From Alphaproteobacteria bacterium UBA685 (GTDB taxonomy: Bacteria > Pseudomonadota > Alphaproteobacteria > Puniceispirillales > Puniceispirillaceae), in contig DBMZ01000050.1 in the NCBI GenBank assembly GCA_002299005.1, positions 1 to 7,179 of the forward strand: DNA of 7,179 nucleotides. Reading direction: 5' to 3'. A program made the position numbers and the translations under genes. The notes below the pieces were generated by a model, which saw only the letters and a program-made list of their open reading frames with translations, was not told where the DNA came from and searched no databases. This document shows positions 4,401-7,179 of this stretch, in pieces (the first letter of the stretch is position 1; each line of letters begins with the position of its first letter).

Positions 4401-7169
4401 ATGTCAAAAAAAGTCGCATTCACACTTGATGGCAAAACAGTCACCGCAGATGCTGACCAGTCAATTTGGCAAGTCGCAAAGGCCCAAGGCACTGATATTC
4501 CGCATCTTTGCTATAAGGATGATGAAAATTACCGCGCCGATGGCAATTGCCGCGCTTGTATGGTTGAGATTGAAGGTGAGCGCGTCCTAGCCGCCTCATG
4601 CTTGCGCACGCCAGCCGAAGGGATGGTCGTCAACAGCCAGTCTCACCGCGCCGAGACAGCGCGTAAAATGGTGATGGAACTGCTTGTATCAGACCAGCCA
4701 CCGCAAGCCAGCGCGCATGATCCTGACAGCCAATTATGGCAATTTGCTGAGAGCCAAGACACCACAAATTCACGCTTTCCCGCCTCTTTTGCGCCTGAGC
4801 CCGATAGCTCTCATCCGGCGATCGCGGTGAATATGGATGCGTGTATTCAATGTAATCTGTGCGTGCGCGCGTGCCGTGAGGTACAGGTGAATGATGTCAT
4901 CGGTCTCGCAGGGCGTGGGTCTGATGCGCATATCGTGTTTGATTTTGGTGATGATATGGGCGCCTCAACTTGTGTTGGGTGCGGTGAATGTGTGCAAGCC
5001 TGCCCAACAGGCGCATTGATGCCAAAGACGGTTTTGGATGACGATCAAAAGCTTGCTATCACGCCTGATAAGCAAGTTGATTCTGTCTGTCCTTATTGCG
5101 GTGTTGGCTGTCAGCTAACCTTCAATGTCAAAGATGAAAAGATTGTCTCCGTCACAGGCAAGCAAGGCCCTGCTAACCTTGGCCGTCTATGTGTGAAGGG
5201 CCGCTATGGCTTTGATTACATTAACAATCCTGAGCGTCTAACAATGCCGCTTATCCGCCGCGAAGATGTGCCAAAATCTGCCTCTATGCCGTTTGATCCG
5301 ACAAACCCTCTGACACATTTCAGAGAAGCAAGCTGGGAAGAAGCGCTTGATTTTGCGGCCAAGGGCTTGCAAGACACGCTTGATAATCACGGCCCCTCTG
5401 CCATGAGTGGTTTCGGCTCTGCTAAGGGCACGAATGAAGAAGCCTATCTTGTTCAAAAGCTGGTTCGCACAGGTTTTAAGACCAATAATGTCGACCATTG
5501 CACGCGGCTATGCCACGCCTCATCTGTTGTCGCCTTGCTAGAGAATATCGGCTCTGGCGCTGTGACAGCCTCCTTCTCGCAATGTGAGAATTCAGATGCG
5601 ATTATCGTTATTGGCTCTAATCCGACCGTGAACCACCCTGTTGCTGCGACCTTTATCAAAAACGCGGCCCAAAAAGGGGCGGATTTGTTCATCTTTGACC
5701 CGCGCGGTCAGGTGCTTGACCGCTATGCGAAGGCCTCGTTGAACTTCACGCCTGGCACAGATGTGGCGCTGTTGAATGCGATGATCAATGTCATCATCAC
5801 AGAAGAACTCTTTGATGAGGCCTATGTGAGAGATCACACAGAAGGCTTTGAGAATTTAAAGGCAGCCACCTCTGCGACCACGCCTGAGGCAATGAGCCCT
5901 ATTTGTGGAATTGAGCCACAAATAATCAGGGAGACAGCGCGTACATACGCAAAAGCAAAAGCGGCTATGATTTTCTGGGGCATGGGCGTCTCGCAACATA
6001 CTCATGGCACCGATAATGCGCGTTGTCTTATCTCGCTTGCTTTGCTGACAGGCAATGTTGGCAAGCCGGGCGCCGGTCTTCATCCGCTGCGTGGCCAAAA
6101 TAACGTGCAAGGCGCCTCAGATGCTGGCCTCATCCCGATGTTCTTCCCTGATTATAAGCCTGTCACAGATCCTGAGACACGCGCAAAATATGAGAGCTTC
6201 TGGGGCACTGAGCTAGATCCTGAACGCGGTTTGACCGTCGTTGAAATCACAGATGCCGCCTATGATGGCACGATTAAGGCGATGTATATTATGGGTGAAA
6301 ACCCGGCCATGTCTGACCCTGACCAAAATCATGCCAGAGCCGCCTTAACGCGCCTTGATCATTTGGTTGTGCAAGATATCTTTATGACCGAAACAGCCGC
6401 CTATGCAGATGTGATTCTGCCAGCCTCTGCCTTCCCTGAGAAGACGGGTACAGTGACAAACACTGATAGGCGCGTTCAATTGGGGCGTGTTGCGGTGAAC
6501 CCGCCGGGAGACGCGCGTCAAGATTGGTGGATTATCACAGAATTGGCCAATCGCCTTGGCTTGAATTGGGATTATAATCACCCGAAGGATATTTTTGGCG
6601 AAATGCGCATGGTGATGCCGTCACTTACCGGCATTAGCTGGGCACGTCTTGAGGCCGAAGATGCGGTGACATATCCGTGTGCAGATGAAGACTCGCAAGG
6701 CCAAGATGTGATCTTTGGTGATGCCTTCCCGACCCCAACAGGTCGTGGGCGCATGACACCTGCAGATATTCTGCCCCCCGATGAGCAACCAGATGCTGAT
6801 TTCCCGATTGTGATGTCTACAGGCCGTCTGTTGGAACATTGGCACACCGGCTCTATGACACGCCGTGCCACTGTCCTAGACGCGCTTGAGCCAACAGCTG
6901 AGGTACATATCAGCCCTGATGATATGCTTGATTTATCGGCCAAGGGCGGCGATATGATCGCGGTTGAAACAAGACGTGGACGCATTGAGCTCGCGGCGCG
7001 CCTCGATCCGAACCTGCCAAAAGGTATGATTTTCGTGCCATTCTGTTTCACTGAGGCACCTGCGAATATGCTGACCAACCCGGCGCTTGACCCTTATGGC
7101 AAGATCCCTGAGTTAAAATTCTCTGCCGCACGCTTGGCTGTTGTGGCGCATGCGCGTGCCGCTGAATAA
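4401..7169 (+). CDS. fdsA: NAD-dependent formate dehydrogenase alpha (catalytic) subunit
   Basis: This 922-residue protein oxidises formate to CO2 at a Mo- or W-bis-MGD centre (also annotated fdhF or fdh1A). An N-terminal [2Fe-2S] domain has Cys37, Cys50, Cys53 and Cys67. A two-[4Fe-4S] ferredoxin domain has Cys148, 151, 154, 158 and Cys191, 194, 197, 201. The catalytic domain begins near 228 with a [4Fe-4S] motif (Cys230, Cys233, Cys237, Cys264), then Lys266 in CVKG. Cys371-His372 (RLCHAS) supply the metal ligand and catalytic histidine, and Arg564 in LRGQNNVQGASD matches E. coli FdhF Arg333. The ligand codon is TGC, so this is not a selenoprotein. Residues about 800-915 are the dinucleotide-binding C-terminal domain. 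There is no Tat signal, which fits a cytoplasmic enzyme. Residues 68-147 hold no cysteine, so the His/Cys3 cluster of Cupriavidus FdsA (H-x3-C-x2-C-x5-C) is absent. The protein is shorter than Cupriavidus FdsA (about 959 residues). Whether the metal is Mo or W cannot be read from sequence. Confidence 0.95.
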   Translation: MSKKVAFTLDGKTVTADADQSIWQVAKAQGTDIPHLCYKDDENYRADGNCRACMVEIEGERVLAASCLRTPAEGMVVNSQSHRAETARKMVMELLVSDQPPQASAHDPDSQLWQFAESQDTTNSRFPASFAPEPDSSHPAIAVNMDACIQCNLCVRACREVQVNDVIGLAGRGSDAHIVFDFGDDMGASTCVGCGECVQACPTGALMPKTVLDDDQKLAITPDKQVDSVCPYCGVGCQLTFNVKDEKIVSVTGKQGPANLGRLCVKGRYGFDYINNPERLTMPLIRREDVPKSASMPFDPTNPLTHFREASWEEALDFAAKGLQDTLDNHGPSAMSGFGSAKGTNEEAYLVQKLVRTGFKTNNVDHCTRLCHASSVVALLENIGSGAVTASFSQCENSDAIIVIGSNPTVNHPVAATFIKNAAQKGADLFIFDPRGQVLDRYAKASLNFTPGTDVALLNAMINVIITEELFDEAYVRDHTEGFENLKAATSATTPEAMSPICGIEPQIIRETARTYAKAKAAMIFWGMGVSQHTHGTDNARCLISLALLTGNVGKPGAGLHPLRGQNNVQGASDAGLIPMFFPDYKPVTDPETRAKYESFWGTELDPERGLTVVEITDAAYDGTIKAMYIMGENPAMSDPDQNHARAALTRLDHLVVQDIFMTETAAYADVILPASAFPEKTGTVTNTDRRVQLGRVAVNPPGDARQDWWIITELANRLGLNWDYNHPKDIFGEMRMVMPSLTGISWARLEAEDAVTYPCADEDSQGQDVIFGDAFPTPTGRGRMTPADILPPDEQPDADFPIVMSTGRLLEHWHTGSMTRRATVLDALEPTAEVHISPDDMLDLSAKGGDMIAVETRRGRIELAARLDPNLPKGMIFVPFCFTEAPANMLTNPALDPYGKIPELKFSAARLAVVAHARAAE

Positions 7170-7179
7170 ATTGGCTCAT

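Noticed and set aside
5511..5513. Selenocysteine at the formate dehydrogenase active site
   Set aside because: The codon is TGC (cysteine) and there is no in-frame TGA, so no selenocysteine insertion is needed.
6578..7078. 166-codon minus-strand ORF opposite the alpha-subunit C-terminus
   Set aside because: It is a shadow of the alpha gene; the Ser/Arg-rich product has no recognisable domain, and the plus-strand frame is clearly the coding one.

Overview
The window is a chromosomal segment of roughly balanced GC content. It most likely comes from an alphaproteobacterium. Three things point there: a CtrA-family response regulator, a DksA of the alphaproteobacterial type with a degenerate zinc site, and a DUF3553 protein next to an NAD-dependent formate dehydrogenase of the two-subunit FDH1 type known from Methylobacterium. 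The moderate GC would suit a marine lineage such as SAR116, but that placement is an inference.

Layout. Positions 1-247 (minus) hold the start of a protein with a histidine-kinase-like H-box (HDMNN); the rest lies outside the window. dksA (423-890, minus) is followed by a clear rho-independent terminator (360-387). A 513-bp non-coding gap (891-1403) separates dksA from a divergent response-regulator gene. On the dksA side the gap carries nested inverted repeats that could fold in the dksA leader. On the other side it carries a possible promoter, a small inverted repeat and a 43-codon ORF that runs into the regulator gene. The regulator gene (1404-2111, plus) ends in a textbook terminator (2160-2189). 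A 60-aa DUF3553 protein (2364-2546) follows, and then the formate dehydrogenase genes: a fused FdsG-FdsB beta subunit (2666-4396) and the catalytic alpha subunit (4401-7169), which ends 10 bases before the window edge.

How the genes work together. The last two genes form one translationally tight unit. The alpha subunit should oxidise formate at a Mo- or W-bis-MGD centre with a cysteine ligand. Electrons would then pass through its iron-sulfur clusters to the beta subunit, where FMN reduces NAD+. The accessory chaperone genes (fdsC, fdsD) are not in the window and could lie downstream. The left half is regulatory: DksA (RNA polymerase and stringent response), a CtrA-like transcription factor and a possible sensor kinase. 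No sequence evidence links these regulators to the formate dehydrogenase.

I see no mobile element, CRISPR array, tRNA or rRNA. Most of the window is ordinary. The points most worth a second look are the dksA leader structure, the CtrA-like regulator with its overlapping upstream ORF, and the missing His/Cys3 cluster ligands in the alpha subunit.
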